Both the position numbers and the translations under genes were made by a program. A stretch of 64,000 nt of DNA from RPQJ01 sp963754535 (GTDB taxonomy: Bacteria > Pseudomonadota > Gammaproteobacteria > Steroidobacterales > Steroidobacteraceae): contig CAVWGG010000021.1 in NCBI GenBank assembly GCA_963754535.1, positions 62,001 to 126,000 of the forward strand. The letters run 5' to 3'. This document shows positions 8,734-17,208 of the stretch, one piece after another (the first letter of the stretch is position 1; every line of letters starts with the position of its first letter). Below the pieces are notes generated by a model that made no database searches, was not told the origin of the DNA, and saw only the letters and a program-made list of their open reading frames with translations.

Positions 8734-10091
8734 GCGAGCAGGCCGAATCTCTGCAGCAAGGCCAGGCTCAGGTCCAGCGTCTCGCCGATGCCGCGGCGCG
8801 CATCGCCCTGGTGCACGATCTCGCGTTCGAAGACTTCAGCAAAGTCGAGCATGCGCTTGTCGGACTCACCCATGCTCTCGCGACCGACGATCGCCTCGAG
8901 CCGGCGCAGGTCCCGTCCGCTTGCGTAATGCATGTACAGTGCATTGGCGATCTTGCGGTGGTCTTCGCGCGTGTGCCCGGCGCCGATGCCACGCTGCATC
9001 AGTCGCGACAGGCTCGGCAGCACATCGACTGGCGGGAAGACACCGCGTTGATGCAGCTCGCGGCTCAGCACGATCTGGCCTTCGGTGATGTACCCCGTCA
9101 GGTCGGGAATCGGGTGCGTGATGTCGTCCTCGGGCATCGTGACGACGGGGAGCAGGGTCACCGATCCCGGACGCTGCTTGATGCGTCCGGCACGCTCGTA
9201 GAGCGATGCCAGGTCCGAGTACAGGTAACCTGGATAGCCGCGCCGACCCGGCAACTCCTCGCGTGCCGTGGAGACCTCGCGCAGCGCGTCGCAATAGTTG
9301 GTCATGTCGGTAATGACCACCAGCACGTCCCTGCCAAGTTCGAAAGCAAGGTATTCAGCGACGGTGAGCCCGAACCGCGGTGCCAGCAAGCGCTCGACGA
9401 CCGGATCCCTGGCCAGGTTGATGAACGCGACGAAATCACCCCGTAGCCGCTCGAGCGTCTGCCGGTAGAACGCGTACTCGTGATGCGCGAGCCCCAGTGC
9501 CACGAACACGACCACCGAACCTGGGCCGGGGCTCGTGGCCTCGACGGCACCAGAACGTGCATGCGCAAGGATGCTGGCAACGATTGCACTCGATGGCAAC
9601 CCGGCGCAGGAGAAGATCGGCAGCTTCTGGCCCTTCACCAGCGTGTTCAAGCCATCGATGCACGACAGCCCGGTTTCGATGAATTCCTGCGGGCGCTCGC
9701 GTGCGACCGGGTTCAGTGGAAAGCCGGACACCGGGGCCCAGCGCTCCGGCACGAACATCGGCAAGTCGTCGAGCGGCTGGAACGAACCGCCGAAGGTGCG
9801 GTTGAGTACGCTCGGTGCCAACGGGGCACGCTTGATGGCGTCCGTGAACACGACCTCGGTGTGGTCCATGTCGAGACCACGGCTGTCGCCGATGACCTGG
9901 ATCAGCACCGTGTCGCCCTCGATCCTGAGCACCTCACCGGCCGCTTCGTGCCCGTCCGGAAACACGATCCGAACCGCTTCGCTCATGCGCGCGTTGCTGA
10001 CCTTCTCTACGAAGAGCAGTGGCCCCTGGATGCTGCGCAGCGTCGAGTAGCTGTGCCGGCTCAGGCGCACGGCGTGGTCGGAGGTCGTCAT
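8730..10091 (-). CDS. ntpB: V/A-type ATPase subunit B (regulatory nucleotide-binding subunit)
   Basis: This is a 453-residue protein. ATG 10091 is chosen since it overlaps the subunit A stop (ATGA) and homology starts there (HSYSTLRSIQGPLLFVEK). It has the typical B subunit features: FGGSFQPLDDLP, the degenerate P-loop region FSCAGLPSSAIVA that lacks the GKT of catalytic subunits, and MTNYCDALREVS with RRGYPGYLYSDLASLYERAG. It forms the non-catalytic half of the A3B3 head. A C-terminal helical part ends the protein. It is translationally coupled to A upstream and D downstream. Confidence 0.95.
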   Translation of the reverse strand: MTTSDHAVRLSRHSYSTLRSIQGPLLFVEKVSNARMSEAVRIVFPDGHEAAGEVLRIEGDTVLIQVIGDSRGLDMDHTEVVFTDAIKRAPLAPSVLNRTFGGSFQPLDDLPMFVPERWAPVSGFPLNPVARERPQEFIETGLSCIDGLNTLVKGQKLPIFSCAGLPSSAIVASILAHARSGAVEATSPGPGSVVVFVALGLAHHEYAFYRQTLERLRGDFVAFINLARDPVVERLLAPRFGLTVAEYLAFELGRDVLVVITDMTNYCDALREVSTAREELPGRRGYPGYLYSDLASLYERAGRIKQRPGSVTLLPVVTMPEDDITHPIPDLTGYITEGQIVLSRELHQRGVFPPVDVLPSLSRLMQRGIGAGHTREDHRKIANALYMHYASGRDLRRLEAIVGRESMGESDKRMLDFAEVFEREIVHQGDARRGIGETLDLSLALLQRFGLLA

Positions 10092-11710
10092 GGCGAGTGA
10101 ACCTGAGCGGCGTTCCCGGACGACTCGCCGCTCTCGAGCCGCTCGTTCGCCGCCTGGTGTTCGTCGAGCAGTTGGCGGATCTTCTGGTAGGTCTGGTGCG
10201 GCGTGGAGAAAGCGTCCTCGGTGAATGCGTTCTGGGCGAGGAACGTTTGCCGGATGCCGGCCGTCGTCCGCATCAGCAGGCGGTCCGCCTCCTGCAGCCC
10301 CTCGGTACCCACGATCTCGGCGACCTCGCGCAGGCTCTCCTCGCGCTGCAGGAGCGCACGAGTGCGCTGCCTGAGCGCTCCCCACTCCGCGGCCACCTGC
10401 TGGTCGAGTTGCGCGACGACGTCTGCTTCGTACAGCGAGAAGCTCTGGAACCAGTTGATCGCCGGAAAGTGCCGTCGATGCGCGAGCGACGTGTCGAGCA
10501 TGAAGAACGCGCCCGTATTGCGCAGGCATGCCTGGGTCACCGGCTCCGAGAAGTCACCGCCCGGAGGCGAAATCGACAACAGCACCGTCAGTGAGCCGAT
10601 GCGGCCGTCCAGCGTCTCGACGACTCCGGCGCGCGCGAAGAACTCCGCCATCCGCGAACCGAGATAGGTTGGGTATCCCTCCTCGCCCGGCATCTCCTCG
10701 AGTGCCGAGGAAATTTCCCGCAGCGCCTCCGCCCAGCGCGACAGGCTGTCGGCCAGCAACAGCACGTTGTAGCCCAGGTCCCGGTAGTACTCCGCCATCG
10801 TGATGGCCGTATAGATCGAGGCCTCGCGCGCCGCCACCGGCATGTTCGACGTGTTCACGACGACGATGGTGCGCTCCATCAGCGGCCGCTTGCTCCAGGG
10901 ATCGCTGAGCACGGTGAAGTCGTCGAGCATCTCGGCCATTTCGTTGCCGCGCTCGCCGCAACCCACGTAGACGACGATGTCCACCTCGGCGAATTTCGCG
11001 ATCGATTGCTCGAGCAGCGTCTTGCCGGTGCCGAACCCGCCCGGAAAAATGGCGCTCCCGCCGCGGGCGAGCGGGAACAGGAAGTCGATGCAACGTTGCC
11101 CCGTGGTCAGGGGCTCGAAACGCGACAACTTGCGTCGATAAGGCCGCGGCAGCCGCACGGGCCAGTCATGGCTGGCGAAGATCCGCCGGCCGTCGGTCAA
11201 GCCCGCCACGGCCTCCTCCAGCCCGATCTCGCCGTCCCTGATTGAATCGATTGTGCCCTCGCAGTCGACGGCAAGAATCGGATGGCGGAATGCGCCTTCA
11301 TCGACATAGCCGAGCGACTCGCCGATCCGGATCGCGTCGCCGCGTGACTTCGTCGGCGAGAAGCGAAACTTCATCGGTGCGGTCGATCCTGCGCCGGATC
11401 CACCCGGAAGGAGGAAGGGCCCCTGCGACTGGCGCATCGCCTCGAGCGGCCGCTGCAACCCGTCGAACATCTGGTGCAACAGGCCCGGACCGAGCCGGGC
11501 GGTCAGCTGGGTACCTGTACCGACGACCGGCTCGCCAACCGCCAGGCCTCGTGTATTTTCGTAAACCTGCACGACGGCACGTTCCCGCTCGAGGCGCACC
11601 ACCTCGCCCATGAGCCCGGCCTCGCCGACGACGACGCGCTCGTAGAGCTTGAGCCCGGCCAGGTCCACGCTGACGGTCGGGCCGGCAATGCCGATGATTC
11701 GACCGCTCAA
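10088..11710 (-). CDS. ntpA: V/A-type ATPase catalytic subunit A
   Basis: This is a 540-residue catalytic subunit. The Walker A motif is GGFGTGKT, followed by the catalytic GER region (YVGCGERGNEMAEML), VVNTSNMPVAARE, DSLSRWAEALRE and EEGYPTYLGSRMAEF. It hydrolyses ATP to turn the rotor, or makes ATP in reverse. The start is taken as TTG at 11710, because the F subunit stop overlaps it (TTGA) and the homology SGRIIGIAGPTV begins directly after. No ATG is available near it. The protein is a little shorter than Thermus A (about 578). Confidence 0.95.
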   Translation of the reverse strand: MSGRIIGIAGPTVSVDLAGLKLYERVVVGEAGLMGEVVRLERERAVVQVYENTRGLAVGEPVVGTGTQLTARLGPGLLHQMFDGLQRPLEAMRQSQGPFLLPGGSGAGSTAPMKFRFSPTKSRGDAIRIGESLGYVDEGAFRHPILAVDCEGTIDSIRDGEIGLEEAVAGLTDGRRIFASHDWPVRLPRPYRRKLSRFEPLTTGQRCIDFLFPLARGGSAIFPGGFGTGKTLLEQSIAKFAEVDIVVYVGCGERGNEMAEMLDDFTVLSDPWSKRPLMERTIVVVNTSNMPVAAREASIYTAITMAEYYRDLGYNVLLLADSLSRWAEALREISSALEEMPGEEGYPTYLGSRMAEFFARAGVVETLDGRIGSLTVLLSISPPGGDFSEPVTQACLRNTGAFFMLDTSLAHRRHFPAINWFQSFSLYEADVVAQLDQQVAAEWGALRQRTRALLQREESLREVAEIVGTEGLQEADRLLMRTTAGIRQTFLAQNAFTEDAFSTPHQTYQKIRQLLDEHQAANERLESGESSGNAAQVHSP

Positions 11711-12030
11711 AGACTCAACCTCACCTGGTAGCCGATCGCACGACGAATCAGTTGCAGGATGTAATCCTCCTCCGCGACGGTTACGTCCCGTGCAGGCGCA
11801 GGCAGCACGATGACGAGGCCTGTCCAGCGTCGATCGAGCTCCCGGATGTATTCGCGGGCCCTGCCCGTCGCCAATCGCTCGTCGACGATGACGGCGCCAT
11901 TCACCGGATCGCGCACCAGTTGCTGCAGCAGGACCGGCAGTTCCTCCGGGCTCGCGCTCAGCTGCCTGACCCCTGCCAGGGCAAAGCCAGGGCGCGCATC
12001 GGCTGGAGCGATCACGACGATCTTTCTCAC
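11707..12030 (-). CDS. V/A-type ATPase subunit F
   Basis: This is a 107-residue subunit of the usual size. GTG 12030 is chosen: it overlaps the C subunit stop (GTGA) and starts RKIVVIAPADARPGF, the N-terminal Rossmann-like strand of F. The rest, LRDP-like VRDPVNGAVIVDERLA and a C-terminal helical end (EEDYILQLIRRAIGYQ), fits the switch-like F subunit bound to the central stalk. A longer open frame upstream in the same phase shows no homology. The gene is coupled to C and A. Confidence 0.85.
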   Translation of the reverse strand: MRKIVVIAPADARPGFALAGVRQLSASPEELPVLLQQLVRDPVNGAVIVDERLATGRAREYIRELDRRWTGLVIVLPAPARDVTVAEEDYILQLIRRAIGYQVRLSL

Positions 12031-12965
12031 GCGACCAGCTCCTTCTCGAGTCCCGCAGCATTGAGATGGGCGGCGTGCAGCAGCAGGGATTGATTGCGCG
12101 CATGAATGTAAACGCGCCATGCATGGTCAAGGACGGTGCCGACGGGATCCTCCTCCCGGCTCAGGTTGCGAATCCTGCGGGACAGGCGTCCAAGCAGGAT
12201 CGTCTCGAGGGAACCTTCGGCCGTTGCCAGCGGCGGCGCCGCGCGGCCCGCAATCTCGCGAACCAGGAGATCGAGACCGGCAGTGTCCTTGTCGGCGCCA
12301 ATGCGCTGCAGGCGCGGAACATCGATCATGCCGCCGGGCAGGAACGCCTCGGCGTCGGTGATTTCCCAGCGCAACTGCTTGTACAGCGTCATGAGATTGC
12401 GCAGGTCGATGAAAGAAGCGAAGAATTCCCGGACGGGCGGACGCAGGCGGGCATCGTTCGTGCACCCGAGATAGTTCCGGGTGAGCCGCGTCTCGAAGCC
12501 CTTGAGCCCCGCCTCTGCGTAGGCGCGTCGCAGCGATCCTGCGTCACCGTCGGCCGGCCCCAGGGCAGACGCAATGGCCGCGACTGCGGCCGGAACATCG
12601 GCTCCCTGCGACAGCGCCGTGCGCAATGCGTCGGCGACCTGGCTTGCCGCAAGCAGGCGGGCGATCTCTGCATTCCGCTGCACAGCCTTGTAGCGAAGGC
12701 ACAGCACGAGGGTCTTGAGTTCGAACAACCCGAGCATCGGATCGACGCGCGCACGCAGCCGACGATTCGCCTGGCTTCGCAGCCAGCCCAGCTCGCGCAG
12801 GAATCGTTCCCAGATGACGTCGTCAGTTACACCCGGCGGCAAGCCGCGCGCTCGGATCGCGCTCCACTCCGCTGTCAGCACCGCGCGCCGGGCACGCACC
12901 CGCGCCAGGAGGTAGTCCGTCGGGTAGCCGTCGGAGGCGATGTCACGCAGCAGTTCGCTGAACAT
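12027..12965 (-). CDS. ntpC: V/A-type ATPase subunit C (rotor socket, d-like)
   Basis: The 312-residue, mostly helical protein matches the V-ATPase C/AC39 family in length. Visible features are repeated helix bundles, the segment FFASFIDLRNLMTLYKQLRW and the C-terminal YIHARNQSLLLHAAHLNAAG. Subunit C links the membrane ring to the central shaft. It overlaps the E gene by 23 bases at its 5' end and the F gene by 4 bases at its 3' end. Similarity is weaker than for A and B, as is usual, so position in the operon supports the call. Confidence 0.82.
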   Translation of the reverse strand: MFSELLRDIASDGYPTDYLLARVRARRAVLTAEWSAIRARGLPPGVTDDVIWERFLRELGWLRSQANRRLRARVDPMLGLFELKTLVLCLRYKAVQRNAEIARLLAASQVADALRTALSQGADVPAAVAAIASALGPADGDAGSLRRAYAEAGLKGFETRLTRNYLGCTNDARLRPPVREFFASFIDLRNLMTLYKQLRWEITDAEAFLPGGMIDVPRLQRIGADKDTAGLDLLVREIAGRAAPPLATAEGSLETILLGRLSRRIRNLSREEDPVGTVLDHAWRVYIHARNQSLLLHAAHLNAAGLEKELVA

Positions 12966-13527
12966 TTGCTTTCGCGAGCAGGTCGTTGATCAGGCTCGGC
13001 AGCAGGTCGGGCCAGGCCGATTCCAGGCGTGTCTCGAGCGTATTGCTCACGCGGATCCGCCCAGCGTCGGCCTCCACCTCCAATCCACCGCAAATGGCTG
13101 GATCGCACACGACTTCGGCAGTTGGGAACCGTGCACACGCGGCCTCCCGATCGCCTGGATTCACGCGGACGCGCTGCCAGTCTCGCTGCGGCAGCTCGCG
13201 GACCAGCGCCTGGAAAAGCTCGGCACCGCTTGCCTCGCGCAGATGCGGCAGTTCCGCGACTGCAAGCCCGTGGAGTCGACCTGCGAGAACGAGTGCCGTC
13301 TGCGCACGAATTTCGCGGGCGCGATGCCCGCCCTCGCCGATTGCATCGTCCTGCAGCTTGCGCGCGAGCGCGGCAGCCGCCTCCGTTTCCCGCAGGTGTT
13401 GCTGCTCGAGCGCGTGCGACAGTTCGAGGCGATAGGCCTCAGCCTGAGCCCGCACATCGCTCCAGAGCGATGCGACATCCTCGGTCGCCCTGCTGCGCAG
13501 CGACTCGACCAGCGCCGCCCTGCCCAT
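12943..13527 (-). CDS. ntpE: V/A-type ATPase subunit E (peripheral stalk)
   Basis: The 194-residue protein begins with a long charged helix, rich in Ala, Glu, Arg and Gln (about residues 1-95), and ends in a compact domain with EVVCDPAICGGLEVEADAGRI and NTLETRLESAWPDLLP. This glycine-rich turn followed by a NTL(E)xRL helix is typical of subunit E. It pairs with the G/H subunit in the stator stalk. The gene begins 3 bases after the K stop. Confidence 0.85.
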   Translation of the reverse strand: MGRAALVESLRSRATEDVASLWSDVRAQAEAYRLELSHALEQQHLRETEAAAALARKLQDDAIGEGGHRAREIRAQTALVLAGRLHGLAVAELPHLREASGAELFQALVRELPQRDWQRVRVNPGDREAACARFPTAEVVCDPAICGGLEVEADAGRIRVSNTLETRLESAWPDLLPSLINDLLAKANVQRTAA

Positions 13528-13530
13528 CGC

Positions 13531-13764
13531 TCACACCTGCAGCAGGATCATCGCGGCGATCACGAAACCCAGGATCACGATGGTTTCCGGGATCGCGAGC
13601 AGGATGATGATCGTCGCCGTCAACTCCGGCTTCTCGGCCAGGGCCCCTGCCCCGGAAGCCCCGATCCGCGACTGCACCCAGGCAGTGGCGAGCGCGCTGA
13701 TCCCCAGCGCGAGTGCGGCAGCGAAGGCCATCAGGACCTTGTCCCAGTGCACGACGGCATCCAT
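13531..13764 (-). CDS. ntpK: V/A-type ATPase proteolipid subunit K (c ring)
   Basis: This is a 77-residue single hairpin of two membrane helices. ATG 13764 (MDAVVHWDKVLMAF) is preceded by AGGAGA. Helix 1 ends in the polar loop GALAEKPE. Helix 2 holds the ion carrier Glu60 in AIPETIVILG. Gln31, at the end of helix 1, and Thr61 sit where c-subunit coordination residues usually lie. About ten copies would form the rotor ring. The length is that of Thermus L and F-type c, not the doubled Enterococcus K. The ion (H+ or Na+) cannot be decided from this. Confidence 0.9.
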   Translation of the reverse strand: MDAVVHWDKVLMAFAAALALGISALATAWVQSRIGASGAGALAEKPELTATIIILLAIPETIVILGFVIAAMILLQV

Positions 13765-13774
13765 GGTTCTCTCC

Positions 13775-15643
13775 TCAGTCGACCTTCTTGAGCGGCTCGT
13801 AGCGCCGGCCGCCGGTTTCGATGAACTTGCCGAAGAACTCGACGTAATGCAGGCGCAGCGCGTGGATGGTCGGCGCGAACACGCCGAGCAGGATATTGAA
13901 CGCATGCAGCAGCACAGCGACCGCGATACCCATCCAGACGCTGCCGGCGGCGCCGGCGAGCTCGTTGGCGACGTACGCGAGCAGCACCGACGCGAGGCCG
14001 ACGGCCATGATGCGCGCGTAGGACACGATGTTGCCGAGGTGCCGGAGCAACTCGAAAGGCGCCAGCAGTCCGCCCGTCAGCAGCAGCACCGGGCCGATCA
14101 CCAGCATCGCCATCAGCAGTGGCTTCCTGAGCAGTGCGGCGACCGGTGCGAAATAGGACGCGAGCACTCCCGCCATGCAGAGCAAGGCCAGGATGCTGAA
14201 CAGCCTGGCCATCGCTTCGCGCTTCCGGTGTCCCTTCAGTGACGAGACGATGCCCAGGACCAGCCCGACGAGCACGTGGACGGCGCCGACAGCCAGCGCG
14301 AAGTAGAGCATCGGCACGATCGACGTGCGCCTGTCGATGCAGGCCGGGCCGAGGCCCAGCCACTGCGCGCCCAGTTCACCGAAGCACTCGCCGTACAGCG
14401 CCCCGAAAATGATCGAGTAAACGGAGGCAACCGCCAGGATCTGCCCGACCTGCTGCAGCGTTCGGCGGCCCCTGGCGAACACGACGAGACCGATCGCCAC
14501 CAGCAACAACACGAGCCCATAGCCGATGTCGCCGAGGATCATGCCGAAGAACAAGGGGAAGAAGATGCCGATGAACGGCGTGGGATCGATCGAGGAGTAC
14601 CGGGGCGTCGGCAAGGGGCGCAGCAACAGTTCAAAGGGCTTGAAGTACGCGGGGTTGCGCAATGCCACCGGTACCTCGTCGAGGTCCTGCTGCAGGATCT
14701 CGCGCTCCTCGACGACCACGGTCTCGCCGTGTTTCGCGACGAGCGTCTTGCGCAGCCCCTCCACGCTCGCGGATGGCATCCAGCCGTAGAGCACGAAACA
14801 GCGGTCGGTTTCGTACATTGACGCGCTGGTCCGCAGCAGCGCAAGGCGACGGCGCAGCCAGTCCCTTACGTTCTCGTAGAGTCCCCGCCATGAAAGCGCG
14901 AAGTCCCGGGCCTCCTTGTCGAGCGCCGCCACGTCGGCCCCCAGCGCCTCCTGACGTGCCCGTGTGGCCCGGATCTTCTCCGGCAACGACAGCCCTTCCA
15001 GATACGCAGGCAGAGCGATCTCCGGAATGCGATTGTCGCGCAACCCTTCCTTGAGTTTGGTGGCGAGGTCCTTTTCCGTCGTGAGCAACCCGATGTAGGA
15101 ACCATCCTCGGCACGTGCGGTGCGCACCTCCGCGCCCAGCAGCAAGCGGCCTGCAACGCGTGTAAGTTGCTCCAGCGCGGCGGGATCACTGACTTCGACA
15201 CCGATGAACTCCAGGCCCGCGCCGTCGGCGCCCTTGGGTGCCAGCGATTCGACGGTCGAGAGGAACACGGCGTAGCGGACGAGTTGCGCCAGCTCCCCTT
15301 GCAGCGCTTCCCGTCGGCGCTCGCGCTCCTCGGCGGACTGGACGTGCTTGCCGATCACCGCCGCGATGGAGTTCACTGCACTCGGCGCACTCAGGTGAGA
15401 CTCCCGTGTCTCGACGTCGGGCAGCAGGGCAAGCAGCCGATCGACCTTCACGCTCAGGTCCTCGAGGAACAGCCTTTCGGCCAGCATCCTGCCGTCGAGG
15501 GCAAGCGGGTGGACCTGGAGCGCGGCGCCTTCGTCGATTCGTCCCTTGATCTCCGGATCGATCTGCAGGACCTCGGCACGCTCGATTGTTTCGAGCACGG
15601 GCAACATCTCGTTGCGGGGACCGGTGATCTCGACCTTGGACAT
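13775..15643 (-). CDS. ntpI: V/A-type ATPase subunit I (membrane stator, a-like)
   Basis: This is a 622-residue protein with an N-terminal cytoplasmic coiled-coil half (about 1-340) and a C-terminal membrane half with about eight helices starting at FIGIFFPLFFGMILGDIGYG. The essential region near the last helices, HLGNIVSYARIMAVGLA, contains the Arg that faces the ring Glu. ATG 15643 (MSKVEITGPRNEML) is chosen because homology begins there and it lies one base past the upstream gene's stop. It forms the ion half-channels with subunit K. Confidence 0.92.
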   Translation of the reverse strand: MSKVEITGPRNEMLPVLETIERAEVLQIDPEIKGRIDEGAALQVHPLALDGRMLAERLFLEDLSVKVDRLLALLPDVETRESHLSAPSAVNSIAAVIGKHVQSAEERERRREALQGELAQLVRYAVFLSTVESLAPKGADGAGLEFIGVEVSDPAALEQLTRVAGRLLLGAEVRTARAEDGSYIGLLTTEKDLATKLKEGLRDNRIPEIALPAYLEGLSLPEKIRATRARQEALGADVAALDKEARDFALSWRGLYENVRDWLRRRLALLRTSASMYETDRCFVLYGWMPSASVEGLRKTLVAKHGETVVVEEREILQQDLDEVPVALRNPAYFKPFELLLRPLPTPRYSSIDPTPFIGIFFPLFFGMILGDIGYGLVLLLVAIGLVVFARGRRTLQQVGQILAVASVYSIIFGALYGECFGELGAQWLGLGPACIDRRTSIVPMLYFALAVGAVHVLVGLVLGIVSSLKGHRKREAMARLFSILALLCMAGVLASYFAPVAALLRKPLLMAMLVIGPVLLLTGGLLAPFELLRHLGNIVSYARIMAVGLASVLLAYVANELAGAAGSVWMGIAVAVLLHAFNILLGVFAPTIHALRLHYVEFFGKFIETGGRRYEPLKKVD

Positions 15644-15644
15644 C

Positions 15645-15974
15645 CTAACCAGCACGGGATGACCTCGGGACGATGCAGGCGATGTGCCGGGTGACGAGGC
15701 TTCGCAACGCCTCATCGTCCAGTTGTTCGATGGCTCGTGTCGCGTCCTGCGCCTGGCTCACGATCTCCGCGGCGCTCTTGCCTGCAGCCTCGCGCGCTGC
15801 AGCTTCGCCCTGGCTCGAACTGCCTTGCAGGCGACCCATCTCGGTGGCGTGTTCCGCCTGTAGCTGGCGCCGGGCATCCTCGAGCCACTGGCTCGCTTTC
15901 TCGCGCTCGGCGTCGAGCTTCTCCCGGATTTCCTCTTCGACGCCGAGGATCTCTTGCAGGGTGCTTTGCTGCAT
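15645..15974 (-). CDS. V/A-type ATPase subunit G/H (peripheral stalk)
   Basis: The 109-residue, almost fully helical, charged protein starts MQQSTLQEILGVEEEIREKL and is rich in Glu, Ala, Gln and Arg. That is the pattern of the small stator subunit (Thermus G, archaeal H) that pairs with E. ATG 15974 is chosen over the longer frame because the helix starts there. It is the first gene of the ATPase operon in the Thermus order. Sequence conservation in this family is low, so the call rests on composition, length and position. Confidence 0.72.
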   Translation of the reverse strand: MQQSTLQEILGVEEEIREKLDAEREKASQWLEDARRQLQAEHATEMGRLQGSSSQGEAAAREAAGKSAAEIVSQAQDATRAIEQLDDEALRSLVTRHIACIVPRSSRAG

Positions 15975-16180
15975 CGGGCGGAACCAGGCCGCTACGGCCT
16001 GCGAGGGCTTACATTCGGCAGATCCAATGCCCCGTTTAAAAATTCTAGTCCGTACTGGCACATGGGCAATCAGGGGTTGAGGCAGTCCGCAAGGTTGGTG
16101 GGGGGACGTGAGGATGCGACTGAGTCCAGAACACTCGTGCGAGCGTCCACGAGATCAAGCCGCCCCAGGCGTGCCAACGG
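15975..16180 (-). promoter_or_regulatory. presumed promoter/leader of the V/A-ATPase operon
   Basis: The 206-base gap upstream of the ATPase operon is the only space where its promoter could lie. It contains an A/T-rich block near 16035-16048 (TTTAAAAATTCTAG), unusual for this GC-rich DNA. It also has a small inverted repeat (AGGCCG-CTA-CGGCCT) near 15988-16002, which would be in the leader. No clear -35/-10 pair can be named with confidence. The rest of the gap, towards 16180, also serves as the tail of the gene at 16181-17095. Confidence 0.3.
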
Positions 16181-17095
16181 CTACTGGACGGTCTGTTGAC
16201 GCACGTACTCGCTGCGCTTCATCGCGAAATAGGTGTCGCGGTCGATTTCGCGGAGCTGGCGGGGGTAGAGTTCCGTGGCATTGAACCAGCGCTCCAGGCT
16301 CTGTTCGAAGCGCGCCGGGGCGGGCGTCGTGAGCGCGCCGAGATAGGCGTCGATGGCCAGGAAATATCTCATGGTGTTGCGCTCGATCGCACCTCGAACG
16401 CCGCCAATGAACCTGGGTTGCGGTTTGTTCCGGTCCCCGATGACCGTGAAGCCGACCTTGTCGCTGCCCGATGTCGCGAGGTACGTCTCCATCGCCAGGC
16501 GACCCACAAACCCATAGGTGTAGGAATACCGCAGGTGCACGAACGAACGCCCGCCCTCCAGTCCTACAGCCTCGAGGGAGATGCGGTAATTGGCCGTGCC
16601 CAGCGGTCCCTTGCGGGCCTTGAGTTCGACGTCCACGTAGTCTGGACGCGACGCCGCAATGCCGAAGGTGAACTCGACTCGATGGGCGCTGCTCAGTGGC
16701 TGGTCGAAATTTCTGCCGATTGCGGTCAAGAGCACGGTGCGCCCGTCACGTGAGGCGGGACGACAGTACTTGACGTTGAGGTGCAGGATGAGCGCGTCGC
16801 ACCAGTTTGCCGCGCTGGAGAATGCGTCGCTGACCGCAGCGATCGGGTAGTCGACGACGGCATAGACGTCGCCTCGCGAAGCGCCTGGGCTTTCCACGGA
16901 TTCGACGTGGAGATGCTGCGGGAACGGGCTGTGTTCGAGTTGCTCGCTCAATGCCGCATGACGGGCCTGCAGGGCCGATGCCGGATCCGCTTCCGGCCCC
17001 GCGCGCGCGGCCAACGGTGCACACGCCCATGCCAGCAAGATCGCAACGCGCCCGATCATTCGCAGCCGGCAGGAAATAGCTGCCACTCGCCTCAT
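16181..17095 (-). CDS. exported StART/SRPBCC-like protein of unknown function
   Basis: The 304-residue protein has an N-terminal signal (hydrophobic core about residues 15-31, ending AARAG). The body, with VYAVVDYPIAAVSDAFSSAA-NWCDALILHLN and later strands, looks like a StART/SRPBCC ligand-binding fold, in which a long helix and curved sheet hold a hydrophobic molecule. The closest family is not recognised by me. There are two Cys residues (in NWCDAL and KYCRP). It lies between the ATPase operon and the caleosin homologue, both on the same strand; 113 bases separate it from the caleosin gene. A lipid-related role is only an inference. Confidence 0.6.
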   Translation of the reverse strand: MRRVAAISCRLRMIGRVAILLAWACAPLAARAGPEADPASALQARHAALSEQLEHSPFPQHLHVESVESPGASRGDVYAVVDYPIAAVSDAFSSAANWCDALILHLNVKYCRPASRDGRTVLLTAIGRNFDQPLSSAHRVEFTFGIAASRPDYVDVELKARKGPLGTANYRISLEAVGLEGGRSFVHLRYSYTYGFVGRLAMETYLATSGSDKVGFTVIGDRNKPQPRFIGGVRGAIERNTMRYFLAIDAYLGALTTPAPARFEQSLERWFNATELYPRQLREIDRDTYFAMKRSEYVRQQTVQ

Positions 17096-17208
17096 GCAGG
17101 CATCGTCCTCCAGGCGGAGACCGGCTCGATACTGTCGTACCGCGGGCCGCCAGTCGCCTCGGTAGGCCTACAGCGGATTCACACCGCGACCAACGCCGCG
17201 GGTGCGTG

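Noticed and set aside
13531..13764. Firm claim that the V-ATPase pumps Na+
   Set aside because: The Gln/Glu/Thr residues are also found, as I recall, in an H+-coupled Thermus ring, so this was left as an open question.
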